Shown here: positions 17,204 to 26,771 of the stretch, one piece after another
Numbering within the stretch: position 1 is the first letter of the stretch
Layout of the letters: every line of letters begins with the position of its first letter
Source of the DNA: Saccharopolyspora oryzae
GTDB taxonomy: Bacteria > Actinomycetota > Actinomycetes > Mycobacteriales > Pseudonocardiaceae
Direction: 5' to 3'
DNA: 64,000 bases
NCBI RefSeq assembly: GCF_027853915.1
Contig: NZ_JAQGLA010000010.1
Coordinates: 104,431-168,430 of the forward strand
Notes under the pieces: model-generated
What the model saw: the letters and a program-made list of their open reading frames with translations, nothing else
Database searches by the model: none
What the model was told of the DNA's origin: nothing
Position numbers and translations under genes: made by a program

Positions 17204-18607
17204 TCAGCGGCGCCGCGGGCGGAACTCGGCTCTGCGCTCGCTCGGGTCGTGTCCGGTCAGGACGACGTCGGGTATCGCCGTCGGGACGCCGTGTTCCGGG
17301 AATTCAGCGGGAATCGGCTTGAGGTCGTCGGGTTGATCCCAGCCCGGTGGCGGGGGCGGGAACGGAGCCGACCGCTCGATCAGTCCCGCGTAGTGCGGCA
17401 GCCATTTGCCCTGGTTGAAGGCGACAGCGGCGACGATGCGTCCCCGGTGGCCGTAGGCGGCGGCGAAGCGGCGTTCCTTGACCGAACCCTGGACGAAGGC
17501 GATCTCGTCGCCGAAGGGCGGGACGCCGACGGACTTGATGTTGACGCCGAACTGACCGGACCAGAAGCCGGGCAGCAGCAGGTGCGGGTAGTAGTGGGGT
17601 TCGAGGTTCACCATGTTGTGGGCCGTGACCTCGGCGCCCAGGACGGCGTTGTCCCAGTGCTCCATGGCGAGGAACTCGTACTCGTAGAGCACGTGGGGTG
17701 CGCGTGCCACGTCCCCGGCCACGAAGACGCTGTCGGTCACCACGCCGTTGATGTCGAAGGCGCGACCGCCGGCGTCGCAGCCGACGCCCCAGGTACCGGC
17801 CGCCAGCCCGGAGCCCTCCAGCCACTCCACGTTGCGGATCGACCCCAGCGCGGCCAGCACCACGTCGGCCTCGACGGTGGCGCCGTCGGAGAGCTGAGCG
17901 CGTCGCACGTGTCCACTCGCGTCGCCTTCCAGCGACGACACGCCCACACCGCAGCGCAGGTCCACGCCGTGGTCGCGCTGCAGCTCCGCGGCGATCTCGC
18001 CGATCACTCCGCCGAGCGGGCCGACCAGCGGCGCCGGACCGCGCTCGGCGACGGTCACCGGAAGATCGAGTTCCCGGCAGACGGAGGCCACCTCCGAGCC
18101 GATGAACCCGGCGCCGATGACCAAGACCCGCGACGGCCGCGCGGCCAGCGCCTGCTGCAGCTGCGCGGCGTCATCGCGTGTGCGCAGCGCGAACACGCCC
18201 TCCAGGGCGGCCTCGGTCGGGTTGGGCCACTGCCGCGCGCGAGTGCCCGTGGCGATCAGCACCCGGTCGTACGGGACCTGGTCGCCGTTGGCCAGGTGCA
18301 CGTGCTTGGTGGTCCGGTCCAACGCGGTGGCGGCCACTCCGAGCCGCCAGTCCGCGTCCACGTGCCGCAGGCGGGGCAGCGCGGTGTGGTCGGCTGGCAC
18401 CCAGCCCTTGAGCACCTGCTTGGACAACGGGGGACGGTCGTAGGGCTCGTGCGGCTCGTCCCCGATGATCGTCAACCGCCCGGTGAAGCCTTCCGCGCGG
18501 AGGGTTTCAGCGGCCCGCAGGCCCGCCAGCGAGGCGCCGACGATGACGATCCGGGCGTTGGCCTTGTAGTCGCGCACCAACTCCGCGATCGGTGCCGCCA
18601 TGGTCAT
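17204..18607 (-). CDS. FAD-dependent ferredoxin reductase (P450 partner)
   Basis: A 467-residue pyridine-nucleotide-disulfide oxidoreductase-fold protein. The FAD motif is IVIVGASLAGLRAAETLRAE near residue 20, followed by the PYDRPPLSKQVL region typical of BenA4/putidaredoxin-reductase-type enzymes. The NAD(P) motif is VLVIGAGFIGSEVASV, and VFVAGDVARAPH is the second FAD contact. The C-terminus (residues from about 330) is longer than in most relatives. The start ATG overlaps the stop of the ferredoxin gene by four bases, and 46 bases separate its stop from the P450. Its role is to reduce the adjacent ferredoxin. Confidence 0.9.
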   Translation of the reverse strand: MTMAAPIAELVRDYKANARIVIVGASLAGLRAAETLRAEGFTGRLTIIGDEPHEPYDRPPLSKQVLKGWVPADHTALPRLRHVDADWRLGVAATALDRTTKHVHLANGDQVPYDRVLIATGTRARQWPNPTEAALEGVFALRTRDDAAQLQQALAARPSRVLVIGAGFIGSEVASVCRELDLPVTVAERGPAPLVGPLGGVIGEIAAELQRDHGVDLRCGVGVSSLEGDASGHVRRAQLSDGATVEADVVLAALGSIRNVEWLEGSGLAAGTWGVGCDAGGRAFDINGVVTDSVFVAGDVARAPHVLYEYEFLAMEHWDNAVLGAEVTAHNMVNLEPHYYPHLLLPGFWSGQFGVNIKSVGVPPFGDEIAFVQGSVKERRFAAAYGHRGRIVAAVAFNQGKWLPHYAGLIERSAPFPPPPPGWDQPDDLKPIPAEFPEHGVPTAIPDVVLTGHDPSERRAEFRPRRR

Positions 18608-18822
18608 GACGTCACGCCCCGCTCCGCACCGTCCTGGTGGTCCAGCACGATCGCTCGCACCGGGCAGGCTGCCGCGGCTCGCTGCACCTGCAGGCGTCGG
18701 GCGTCATCGGGGTTCGGCTCGTAGGTGAGCGCCTCCTCACCGGTCAACCTGAAGGTCTCGTGAGCGAGGAACACGCACTGCGCGTACGCCTGGCACCGGT
18801 TCAGGTCCACGACGATTCGCAT
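18604..18822 (-). CDS. [3Fe-4S]-type ferredoxin (P450 partner)
   Basis: A 72-residue ferredoxin starting MRIVVDLNRCQAYAQC. Only three cysteines are present: C10, C16 and C53 in AAACPVRAI. The C-x5-C...C-P spacing is that of single [3Fe-4S] ferredoxins that feed actinomycete P450s. A position that would be Cys in a [4Fe-4S] protein is Tyr13 or a neighbour. It is the first gene of the ferredoxin-reductase-P450 operon and is translationally coupled to the reductase. Confidence 0.9.
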   Translation of the reverse strand: MRIVVDLNRCQAYAQCVFLAHETFRLTGEEALTYEPNPDDARRLQVQRAAAACPVRAIVLDHQDGAERGVTS

Positions 18823-19188
18823 GGGCAGGCTCCTTCCGTCCGCGCGGTCCTCCAGCTGGATAGCCCACCACCGCCCGCCCGAGGCTGCACTCGGCGCCCG
18901 CGCTGATTCGTTCCGGCGGGAACTCGGTTCCATGCCACGATTGATGGTTCGGCAATTGATCGAAAGGGCCTAAAGCCACAACCCGTCCAACAATTCGGAC
19001 GTATAGCTGAAAAGTTGAGCGCGGGGTGCGGGCAGTCCTACGCTCGTTCGAGAGGTGGCCCGTGCTCGGCCTGATGTCCGGGAATCCGGCTTGCCGAGGC
19101 GGTTCCCTCCGAACCGGTGACCTGGCGGCGGCTCCGCTCCTTCTCGACCGGGATCGCCGAACGGCCGCAGCGCGAAGGTGGCTTAGCG
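18823..19188. other. Divergent promoter region, P450 operon / tkt operon
   Basis: About 365 bases between two divergent operons. The middle (about 18940-19015) is notably AT-richer and should hold both promoters. A small dyad, CGTCC-N7-GGACG, lies near 18986-19002. No known box was recognised. Confidence 0.45.
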
Positions 19189-21240
19189 ATGACCGATCTG
19201 GACACGCTGTCGGTGAACACGATTCGCGGTCTGTGCATGGACGCGATCCAGCAGGCGAATTCCGGTCACCCCGGAACTCCCATGGGCATGGCACCGGTTG
19301 CGTACGCGTTGTGGCAGCGGTTCTTGCGCTTCGATCCCGCCCATCCCATCTGGCCCAACCGCGACCGCTTCGTGCTCTCCGAGGGCCACGCCTCCGCCCT
19401 GCTCTGGTCGTTGCTGCACCTGACGGGTGTGCGCGCGGTCGATCCCGACTACGAGGTGCTGGGCCGCCCTGCGGTGGCCCTCGACGACCTGAAGTCGTTC
19501 CGGCAGCTCGATTCGCACTGCCCCGGTCACCCCGAGTACCGGTGGACGAGCGGCGTCGAGGCGACCACCGGCCCGCTCGGCCAGGGAGTGGCCACCTCCG
19601 TCGGGATGGCGATCGCCGGGCAGTGGCTGGCGGCGAGGTACAACCGCGAGGACTTCACGCTCTTCGACTTCGACGTCTACGCGCTCGCCGGCGACGGCTG
19701 CATGATGGAGGGCATCTCCGCCGAGGCGGCTTCGCTGGCCGGGCACCTGCAGCTGTCCAACCTGTGCTGGATCTACGACTCCAACAGGGTCACCATCGAG
19801 GGCCACACCGACATCACCTTCACCGAGGACGTCGCCGCCCGCTTCCTGGCCCACGGCTGGAACGTGACCACCGTGGCCGATGCCAACGACCTCGATCAGA
19901 TCGGCCGCGCCTTCCACACCTTCCGCGCCGAGACCGAACGCCCGACCCTGGTCCTGGTGCACAGTCACATCGGCTACGGCTCACCGGTCGAGGATTCACC
20001 GCAAGCACACGGAACACCGTTCGGGCCGGAGGGGGTCAGAGCCACCAAACAGGCCCTCGGGATCCCACCGGAGGCGGACTTCCACATCCCCGACGGAGTT
20101 CCCGACTGGTTCGCCCAGGGCATCGGGGCGCGGGGCGCCGAGTTGCGCACTGCCTGGGAAAAGAGGTTCGACGCCTACCGCAGCGCACATCCCGCTCTGG
20201 CCGACGAGCTGGAACGGATCCAGCGCCGGGAACTCCCGGACGGCTGGGACACCGCGCTGCCCACCTTCCCGGCCGACCCGAAGGGCTTGGCGACGCGCGA
20301 TTCGTCCGGCCAGGTGCTCAACGCCGTGGCCGAGGCGATCCCCTGGGTCCTCGGCGGATCGGCCGACCTGGCACCGTCGACCAAAACCCGGCTCACGTTC
20401 GGCGGAGCGGGCGATTTCCAGCCCGACGACCGGTTCGGCCGCAACCTGCACCTCGGCGTCCGGGAGCACGGTGCTGCCGCTGTCGCCAACGGAATGGCGC
20501 TGACGAAGCTCCGTCCGTACTGGTCCGGATTCCTGATCTTCTCCGACTACGCCAAGGCGGCCATCCGCCTCTCCGCGTTGATGGAGATCCCGACCGTCCA
20601 CATCTTCACCCACGACTCCATCGGCGTCGGCGAGGACGGACCCACGCACCAACCCGTCGAGCAGCTCGCCGGGCTGCGCGCCACACCCGGGCTGCTCGTC
20701 TTCCGCCCCGCCGATGCGAACGAGGTCGTCGAAACCTGGCGAGTGGTCGCCGCGCTCCGCCGGGAGCCCGCAGCGCTGATCCTGTCCCGGCAGGCCCTTC
20801 CCACCCTCGATCGGAGTCGGCTCGGGGCGGCCAGCGGTGTGGCGCGCGGTGCCTACGTGCTCGCGGACGTTCCCTCCGGCGAGCCCGAGGTGATCCTGCT
20901 GGCCACCGGCTCCGAGGTGCCGCTGGCCCTGGCCGCGCACGACGAGCTCACCGGTGAGGGCATCGCGTCCCGGGTGGTGAGCATGCCGTGCTGGGAGTTG
21001 TTCGACCGCCAGCCACGCGAGTACCGCGCCGCGGTGCTACCTCCAACGGTCACGGCGAGGGTCGCGGTGGAAGGGGCCTCGACGCTCGGCTGGGACCGGT
21101 ACGTCGGTGCTGGCGGGGCCGTAGTCGGTATGCACACCTTCGGTGCCTCCGCGCCCCTGAAACAGCTGCTCACGAAGTTCGGATTCACCCCGGAGCGCGT
21201 TTCGCAGGTGGCCCGCGAACTGGTGGAGGCGATGACATGA
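19189..21240 (+). CDS. tkt: Transketolase
   Basis: A 683-residue TPP-dependent transketolase, full length for the family. It transfers two-carbon ketol units between pentose-phosphate sugars. Visible motifs are ANSGHPGTPMGMAPVAY, SEGHASALLWSLL, the TPP/Mg site GDGCMMEGISAEAASLAGHL followed by NLCWIYDSNRVTIEG, and GVREHGAAAVANG with Glu for cofactor activation. The ATG at 19189 follows GAAGGTGG; a longer frame to 19117 is noise. It is the first gene of a tkt-tal-pgi-gnd-zwf operon, and its stop overlaps the tal start by four bases. Confidence 0.95.
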   Translation: MTDLDTLSVNTIRGLCMDAIQQANSGHPGTPMGMAPVAYALWQRFLRFDPAHPIWPNRDRFVLSEGHASALLWSLLHLTGVRAVDPDYEVLGRPAVALDDLKSFRQLDSHCPGHPEYRWTSGVEATTGPLGQGVATSVGMAIAGQWLAARYNREDFTLFDFDVYALAGDGCMMEGISAEAASLAGHLQLSNLCWIYDSNRVTIEGHTDITFTEDVAARFLAHGWNVTTVADANDLDQIGRAFHTFRAETERPTLVLVHSHIGYGSPVEDSPQAHGTPFGPEGVRATKQALGIPPEADFHIPDGVPDWFAQGIGARGAELRTAWEKRFDAYRSAHPALADELERIQRRELPDGWDTALPTFPADPKGLATRDSSGQVLNAVAEAIPWVLGGSADLAPSTKTRLTFGGAGDFQPDDRFGRNLHLGVREHGAAAVANGMALTKLRPYWSGFLIFSDYAKAAIRLSALMEIPTVHIFTHDSIGVGEDGPTHQPVEQLAGLRATPGLLVFRPADANEVVETWRVVAALRREPAALILSRQALPTLDRSRLGAASGVARGAYVLADVPSGEPEVILLATGSEVPLALAAHDELTGEGIASRVVSMPCWELFDRQPREYRAAVLPPTVTARVAVEGASTLGWDRYVGAGGAVVGMHTFGASAPLKQLLTKFGFTPERVSQVARELVEAMT

Positions 21241-22322
21241 AAGCGACTCAGACCCTGCACGAGCTCGGGCAAAGCCTGTGGCTCGACAACATCACCCGCG
21301 ACATGCTCGATTCCGGTCGGCTCCAGCACTACATCGACACCTACTCGGTCACCGGTCTGACATCGAACCCCTCGATCTTCGACAAAGCCATCTCCTCCGG
21401 CTCCTACGATGCGGCCATCCGCGCCGGATCAGCGGCGGGACAGCCGGATGAGGAGCTCTTCTTCGAGCTGGCCATCGAGGACTTGCGGCGAGCAGCCGAT
21501 CTTTTCCTGTCCATTCACGAGCGAACGGACGGTGTGGACGGCTGGGTGTCTCTGGAGGTCTCGCCGCTTCTGGCGTACGACACCGCGCGGACCATCGACG
21601 AGGCGATGGCACTGCACGCCCGCGCGGGCCGGAGCAACCTGTTCATCAAGATTCCCGGTACACCCCAAGGTCTCCCGGCCATTACCGAGTGCATTGCCTC
21701 GGGTGTACCGGTGAACGTCACGTTGTTGTTCTCGGCCGACCACTACCGGGCTGCCGCCGACGCGTACCTGACGGGAGTCGAGCGAAGGGTGGAACGAGGA
21801 CTCGATCCGGACGTGAGCTCGGTGGCTTCCGTCTTCATGTCCCGCTGGGATGCCGCTGTCAGCGGCAAAGTACCCGATGAACTGCGGGATCAGCTCGGCC
21901 TCGCGGTCGGACAGGACACTTACCGGGCGTACCGCACCCTGATGGACTCGGACCGAGTGCAACGGCTGGAGAACACTGGTGCACGCATGCAGCGACTGCT
22001 GTGGGCGAGTACCCGCACCAAGGACCCCGACGCGTCGGACACGCTGTACGTCCACGGACTCGCCGCCCCGTTCACGGTCAACACGATGCCCGACGAGACG
22101 CTCAAGGCCTTCTACGATCACGGCGAGGTGGGCGAGCCCATGCCCGTCGACGGCAACGGCTGCGACGCGATGCTGGCGCGGTTCGCCGAAGCAGGCGTGG
22201 ATGTCGCAGCGCTCGCCGCGAAGCTCCAGAGCGACGGCGCGGCGTCCTTCGTCGCGTCCTGGAACGACCTCCTGGCCTGCATCTCCGCACAGCGGGACGC
22301 CCTCGTCCGCCCCTACCCTTGA
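21237..22322 (+). CDS. tal: Transaldolase
   Basis: A 361-residue transaldolase of the actinobacterial type (TalB-like with long C-terminus). It moves a dihydroxyacetone unit from sedoheptulose 7-phosphate to glyceraldehyde 3-phosphate. The segment [17 protein letters not shown] is the family signature, and the Schiff-base Lys is in [28 protein letters not shown] and [11 protein letters not shown] follow as expected. The start ATG overlaps the tkt stop. The next gene in the operon, pgi, is broken. Confidence 0.95.
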   Translation: MKATQTLHELGQSLWLDNITRDMLDSGRLQHYIDTYSVTGLTSNPSIFDKAISSGSYDAAIRAGSAAGQPDEELFFELAIEDLRRAADLFLSIHERTDGVDGWVSLEVSPLLAYDTARTIDEAMALHARAGRSNLFIKIPGTPQGLPAITECIASGVPVNVTLLFSADHYRAAADAYLTGVERRVERGLDPDVSSVASVFMSRWDAAVSGKVPDELRDQLGLAVGQDTYRAYRTLMDSDRVQRLENTGARMQRLLWASTRTKDPDASDTLYVHGLAAPFTVNTMPDETLKAFYDHGEVGEPMPVDGNGCDAMLARFAEAGVDVAALAAKLQSDGAASFVASWNDLLACISAQRDALVRPYP

Positions 22323-22351
22323 TCCGAACCGACCGATCCGAGGGCCGACAG

Positions 22352-22620
22352 ATGTCCATCACGCCCCTCCGGCAACAGCCGTCGTGGAAGGCACTCGAAC
22401 AACACCACGCCGAGATCGGAACCGTCCATCTGCGTGAGCTGTTCGCTCAAGATCCGGCCCGCGGCGAGCACGTCAACGTCTCGGAGGGCCTCCCGGCGCG
22501 TCGCGGTCTCGACCGATTCCGCGCCCGTAGCGGAATTCGGCATCGGCACGGCGAAACATGTTCGAGTTCTTACGACTCGTCGACGCTACCGCGCCCTGAA
22601 ACGCCAGGACCAGTACCCAG
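22352..22620 (+). pseudogene. pgi: Glucose-6-phosphate isomerase, multiply deleted
   Basis: Three separated pieces of phosphoglucose isomerase are recognisable in about 270 bases. The N-terminus, [20 protein letters not shown] continuing to [14 protein letters not shown], is at 22352-22480. A central piece [18 protein letters not shown] then frame-shifted NMFEF is near 22505-22575; it matches the VAVSTNxxKVAxFGIDxxNMFxFWDW signature. A C-terminal piece DSST then RYRALKRQD is near 22575-22610. Intact enzymes have about 550 residues, so more than 80% is gone and the catalytic residues are lost. Its position between tal and gnd is the standard one. Confidence 0.85.
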
Positions 22621-22630
22621 GAGAGCAGCC

Positions 22631-23125
22631 ATGGCAACCGATACCCCCATGCAGCTCGGCTTCGTGAAGATGGTCCACAATGGAATCGGGTACGGGATGA
22701 TGGGCGCGATCGCCGAGGGCCTCAGCATCATCGAGCACGCGGACGCCGGGCGCCACGAGCACACCGCCGACGCCGAGACCGCCCCGCTGCGCGAGCCGGA
22801 GTTCTACCAGTACGAGATCAACGTCGGCCAGGTCGCCGAAGTATGGCGCCGCGGCTCGGTCGTGGGTTCCTGGCTCGTCGACCTGACCGCGGTCGCACTT
22901 GCGCGGTCATCGAAGCTGGAGGAATTCACCGGGCGCGTCTCGGACTCCGGCGAAGGGCGGTGGACCGTACTGGCGGCGATCGATGAAGGCGTACCGGCCT
23001 CCGTGATCACCGCGGCGCTCAACGAGCGGTTCCAGTCCCGCGGCCGGAGCGAGTTCGCCGACAAGTTGCTGTCCGCCATGCGAAGCGAGTTCGGCGGACA
23101 CGCCGAGAAGGGGAGCCAGCCGTGA
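22631..23125 (+). pseudogene. gnd: 6-phosphogluconate dehydrogenase lacking the Rossmann domain (in-frame deletion)
   Basis: The 164-codon frame encodes [10 protein letters not shown] followed at once by [20 protein letters not shown] and the rest of the C-terminal domain. Normal 6PGDH starts MQLGxVGLGRMG and reaches FVKMVHNG only after some 175 residues. The NADP-binding domain has therefore been cut out in frame, with the junction at the shared Phe-Val. An AGGAGAG site precedes the ATG and GTGA couples it to zwf, so the frame may still be translated. The remaining KMVHNG and the C-terminal helices cannot bind NADP, so no dehydrogenase activity is expected. Confidence 0.85.
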
Positions 23126-24564
23126 AACGCCCGGACAACCACGTGATCGTGCTCTTCGGCGCCACCGGCGACCTCGCCAAGCGCAAACTGCTCCCCGGGC
23201 TGTTCCACCTAGCCTGGGCCGGCCTCCTGCCGGACGGCTACCGCATTGTGGGCGCGGGTCGGGCTCACTCCGCGCTGACCGACGAAGCGTTCCGCGAACA
23301 CGCGCACGACGCGGTCGCCACCTTCGGACGCTGCAAGCCCTCCGGGCCGGCGTGGGAGTCCTTCGCGGACTCGCTGTCCTTCGCCGCATACGACCAGGAT
23401 GCCGGCCAACTGCTCGCGGCCGTGCGGGAAGCCGAGGACTCCCTCGGCGGGCAGCCAGGCAGACTCTTCCACCTGGCCATTCCGCCCGCCGCGTTCGGAT
23501 CCGTCATCGGGATGCTCGGCGACACCGGCCTGGCGGAGGAATCAAAACTGATCGTGGAGAAGCCCTTCGGCACGGATCTCGCCTCGGCAAGAGCACTCAA
23601 CGAGACGATCCACACCGTCTTCGACGAATCCCAGATCTTCCGCATTGATCACTTCCTCGGCAAGGAGTCGGTGGACAACATCCTCGCCCTCCGCTTCGCC
23701 AACGGCATGTTCGAACCCGTCTGGAACCGGGACCACATCAGCCATGTGCAGATCGATGTGCCCGAAACGCTCGGTCTCGAGGGCCGCGCCCACTTCTACG
23801 AGGGCACCGGAGCTTTCCGGGACATGATCGTCACGCACCTGATCCAGGTGCTGGGCATCGTGGCGATGGAACCGCCTGTCTCACTCGCCGCCCAGCCGTT
23901 GCGCGACGAGAAGGACAAGGTCTTCGCAGCGCTGCGCCCCATCGAACCCGGGCACGTCGTGCGCGGCCAGTACAACGGCTACCACGACGAACTGGGAGTC
24001 GCCCCCGACTCGCAGACCGAGACCTTCACCGCGTTGCGGCTGGAGGTGGACAACTGGCGCTGGGCCGGTGTGCCGTTCTACCTGCGCTCCGGCAAGAATC
24101 TCGCACAGCACCGCCAGGTGATCACCCTCGGTCTGCGCGAGCCGCCCCTGCGGATGTTCCCCATCGATCTCCCTCGAGAGGACAGGAGCCGAGGCAACAA
24201 GATCGTGATCGACTTCGGGGATCCCGGCTGGATCGCCGCCTGCTTCCTGGCGAAAGAGCCCGGCCCCACCATGCGACTCGCACCAGAAGCAATGACCTTC
24301 CGCTACGCCGACTCCTTCTGCCGGGAACACGGGCTCGAAGGCTACGAACGGTTGATCCTGGATGCCATGCTGAGCGACCAGTCGCTGTTCACCAGGGCAG
24401 ATGGCATCGAGCGCATCTGGGAGGCGTCGACTCCGCTGCTCGAGAATCCGCCGCCGCTGCAGGGGTACGACCCCGGTTCATGGGGTCCCGAACCGGCCAT
24501 CAGCGACCTGATCGCGCCGCACCAGTGGTACCTGGAGGACGCCGGCGACGCCGTGCGGCAATAG
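23122..24564 (+). CDS. zwf: Glucose-6-phosphate dehydrogenase
   Basis: A 480-residue enzyme oxidising glucose 6-phosphate to 6-phosphogluconolactone with NAD(P)+. The dinucleotide motif [20 protein letters not shown] is at the N-terminus. [13 protein letters not shown] and the substrate/active-site signature RIDHFLGKE are present, as are RSGKNL and the C-terminal domain. The GTG start at 23122 overlaps the stop of the gnd remnant (GTGA). Length is typical for actinobacterial Zwf. The enzyme looks intact although the next enzyme in the pathway, encoded beside it, is truncated. Confidence 0.94.
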   Translation: MKRPDNHVIVLFGATGDLAKRKLLPGLFHLAWAGLLPDGYRIVGAGRAHSALTDEAFREHAHDAVATFGRCKPSGPAWESFADSLSFAAYDQDAGQLLAAVREAEDSLGGQPGRLFHLAIPPAAFGSVIGMLGDTGLAEESKLIVEKPFGTDLASARALNETIHTVFDESQIFRIDHFLGKESVDNILALRFANGMFEPVWNRDHISHVQIDVPETLGLEGRAHFYEGTGAFRDMIVTHLIQVLGIVAMEPPVSLAAQPLRDEKDKVFAALRPIEPGHVVRGQYNGYHDELGVAPDSQTETFTALRLEVDNWRWAGVPFYLRSGKNLAQHRQVITLGLREPPLRMFPIDLPREDRSRGNKIVIDFGDPGWIAACFLAKEPGPTMRLAPEAMTFRYADSFCREHGLEGYERLILDAMLSDQSLFTRADGIERIWEASTPLLENPPPLQGYDPGSWGPEPAISDLIAPHQWYLEDAGDAVRQ

Positions 24565-25332
24565 ATCCGGCCCGGCGCTCACTGCTCGGCGACCAGACCG
24601 GTGGACCCCAACGCCTGGCCATACACAGGAAACGGGCGGCGGGCCGGGGCGCGCCCGGCAGGCTGGCGAGACTAGGGCTCCTGTCGACCGACCTCGCCCG
24701 AGATCCCACCCAGCCCAGAGCAAGGCCGCTGCCTGTTACCACCTCGTTCGTGGTAATGCAAATGTGCGTTTGTTCCCCCAGACGGTCTTTGTTGCGCACA
24801 CGCGAGGAGTCTTGTTGACGTTCCCTCTTCGCGTTACGTCCTGGACCGCTCCCCGTCCAGGACGTAGGGCCCGATGTGGCGGGCCCACGTAGTTGTTCCG
24901 CTGTGCTCGGTCACGTGCCGTTGGCTCAGAGGAACGGCGCAAGTCGGGGCGCCCCGCACCTCATGCAGCGCTGTGGGGCGCCCCGTCGCACGTTCGACGC
25001 GGATGCCCCCGCCGGTCACCCGTATCCGTTTCCCTGATCCCAGTCAAGACCCCAACGCCTCGCTAGGACCACTCCGCTCCCGTTTACCCGGGTCAGCCTC
25101 AACAGAGACCGTGCTGGCCACTGCCCGGTATCACAAGGGGTGCAGACGAAGATTGGGACTTTCAGCCCGCCTCGCTGCTCCTTCTCCGGGACCGCTCGCG
25201 GCTCGGCGAGCCGAGACCCGTGCGCACCGGCAAAGCCGTCACGAGTTCAGGCTGACCCGGGACGTCGACTTCGCAGTCGGTTGCGCTGCGGCTGCCGGTC
25301 GAGCCCGAGCGTTGCCGGGCTCGACCAGTCCC
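24565..25332. other. Hairpin-rich intergenic region
   Basis: About 770 bases without a supported gene, in which inverted repeats cluster: the 12-bp hairpin at 24835-24866, the palindrome GGGCCC twice near 24867-24886, and GGGGCGCCCC twice near 24947-24981. Minus-strand frames through the region read only as low-complexity. It could be the end of a lost mobile element or a structured RNA; neither is demonstrated. Confidence 0.5.
24835..24866. repeat. 12-bp perfect inverted repeat
   Basis: TACGTCCTGGAC (24835-24846) and GTCCAGGACGTA (24855-24866) flank an 8-base loop, CGCTCCCC. There is no T-tract on either side, so a simple intrinsic terminator is not the obvious reading, though it lies between the ends of two convergent operons (zwf and the lyase). 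Confidence 0.6.
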
Positions 25333-26736
25333 TCAGCCAGCCGTCTTCCTGACCGGAGAATGGCCCCGGTCGGTTCCGGCGAGCCAGCAGTGGATCGAGG
25401 CGGAGGCTCTTCGGCCTTCTGTCGCTGTGCTCCTGGCGATGTCCGCGGATCGTCCGATGTGGCTTGCGGGGTCGAGCAAGGCAGTCATCTCGGCCCCGGT
25501 CAGGTGCTGCGCGATGCCCGGTTCCTCGGCGAGCAACGAGCTGAACGTGCTGTGGTCGGTCGCTGATTTCTGCGCGGCTTGGTAGACGATGTCGTGGGCG
25601 CGTTGACGACCGATCTTGGTGCCCAGCTCCAGCATGACCGTTTCCGCGTTGATGGCGCCACCGGTCAGGTCGAGGTTGCGGCGCATCCGCTCCGGGTTGA
25701 CCACGAGTTCCCGGGCGATCAGGTCGAGGCGTTCCAGGGTGTCGCCGGTGAGGATGCAGGCTCGCGCCAACGCGTCGAACATCCCGCTCGGGGTGTGGTC
25801 CGCTTCGTGCTCGTTGTGCAGCGATTCCAGCATCAGCGGCACGAGCGCCCGGATCTCCGCCGTGATGCCGAGGATGTCTTGGCAGAGCTGGGGATTGCGT
25901 TTCTGCGGCATGGTCGAGCTGCCCACCGTTCCCGCCGGGACCGGTTCTTCGACCTCGCCGTACTCGGTCTTCATGAGGGTGTAGACCTCGCGGGCGATCC
26001 GGCCGGCCGTGCCGGCCAACAGGCCCAGGGTGCAACCGAATTCGGCGAAGTGGTCGGTGATGCTGCGGGCCGGCACCCGCATCGGGCGCAGACCGAGCCG
26101 GTCGGCCACTGCTTCCTGAACTCGGTCGCCGTGCTTGCCGAACGACGCGAACGTCCCCACCGCGCCACCGATGATCGCCACGGACAGCCGCGGCGCGAGT
26201 TCCTGCAACCGCGTGCCGTGGCGTTCCAGTTCGTCCAGCCACGATGCCGTCTTGAAGCCGAAGGTGATCGGGACCGCGTGCTGCCCGTGGGTCCGACCCG
26301 CCATGACGACCTCCGCCGACTGCTCGGTGAGTTCGGCCAAGGACACCATCACGCGGCCGAGCTGGGCGAGGATCGTGCGGTGCGCCTCGCGGAGGACGAG
26401 GACGTCTCCGGTCTGGGTGATGTTCTGCGTGGTCGCGCCCCAGTGCACCCAGCCGCCGTGCGGCTCGCCGACCACGCGGGTGAGCTCGGTGATCAACGGC
26501 ATCAACGGGTGGCTCGTACGGGCGATGCCCTCCTGCACCCGCGCGAGGTCCAGCCGCTCGGTGCGGCACGCGGCGGAAATCGCGTCTCCCGCCTCGGTCG
26601 GAAGCATCCCGAGATCGGCCTCGGAGAGGGCGAGAGCCGCCTCGACGTCGAGCCAGCTCTGCCACCGGTGCTCGGTGGCGAAAAGCTGGGCGATGCCGGC
26701 GTCTGGCACCCGACCGGCGGTGAAGCGTTCAGTCAT
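25333..26736 (-). CDS. Fumarase/aspartase-superfamily lyase (PurB / carboxymuconate cycloisomerase-like)
   Basis: A 467-residue lyase of the class II fumarase superfamily. HWGATTQNITQTGD is conserved region 1, AGRTHGQHAVPITFG is region 2 with the catalytic His, and VGSSTMPQKRNPQ is the signature loop with the catalytic Ser. This set is closest to adenylosuccinate lyase and 3-carboxy-cis,cis-muconate cycloisomerase relatives. The last 25 residues (from about GRRASASIHC) are unlike the family and may follow a frameshift or readthrough. It is the last gene of the ABC transporter operon, 35 bases after the permease, so it probably acts on the imported compound. Confidence 0.85.
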   Translation of the reverse strand: MTERFTAGRVPDAGIAQLFATEHRWQSWLDVEAALALSEADLGMLPTEAGDAISAACRTERLDLARVQEGIARTSHPLMPLITELTRVVGEPHGGWVHWGATTQNITQTGDVLVLREAHRTILAQLGRVMVSLAELTEQSAEVVMAGRTHGQHAVPITFGFKTASWLDELERHGTRLQELAPRLSVAIIGGAVGTFASFGKHGDRVQEAVADRLGLRPMRVPARSITDHFAEFGCTLGLLAGTAGRIAREVYTLMKTEYGEVEEPVPAGTVGSSTMPQKRNPQLCQDILGITAEIRALVPLMLESLHNEHEADHTPSGMFDALARACILTGDTLERLDLIARELVVNPERMRRNLDLTGGAINAETVMLELGTKIGRQRAHDIVYQAAQKSATDHSTFSSLLAEEPGIAQHLTGAEMTALLDPASHIGRSADIARSTATEGRRASASIHCWLAGTDRGHSPVRKTAG

Positions 26737-26771
26737 GGGGTGGAGGGTTTCCCTTCGAAGGACTGGTGGCG

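Noticed and set aside
24834..25019. Possible TnpB-type tail or guide-RNA element in the hairpin region
   Set aside because: No transposase motif (zinc ribbon or RuvC) could be found in any frame, so the identity cannot be supported.
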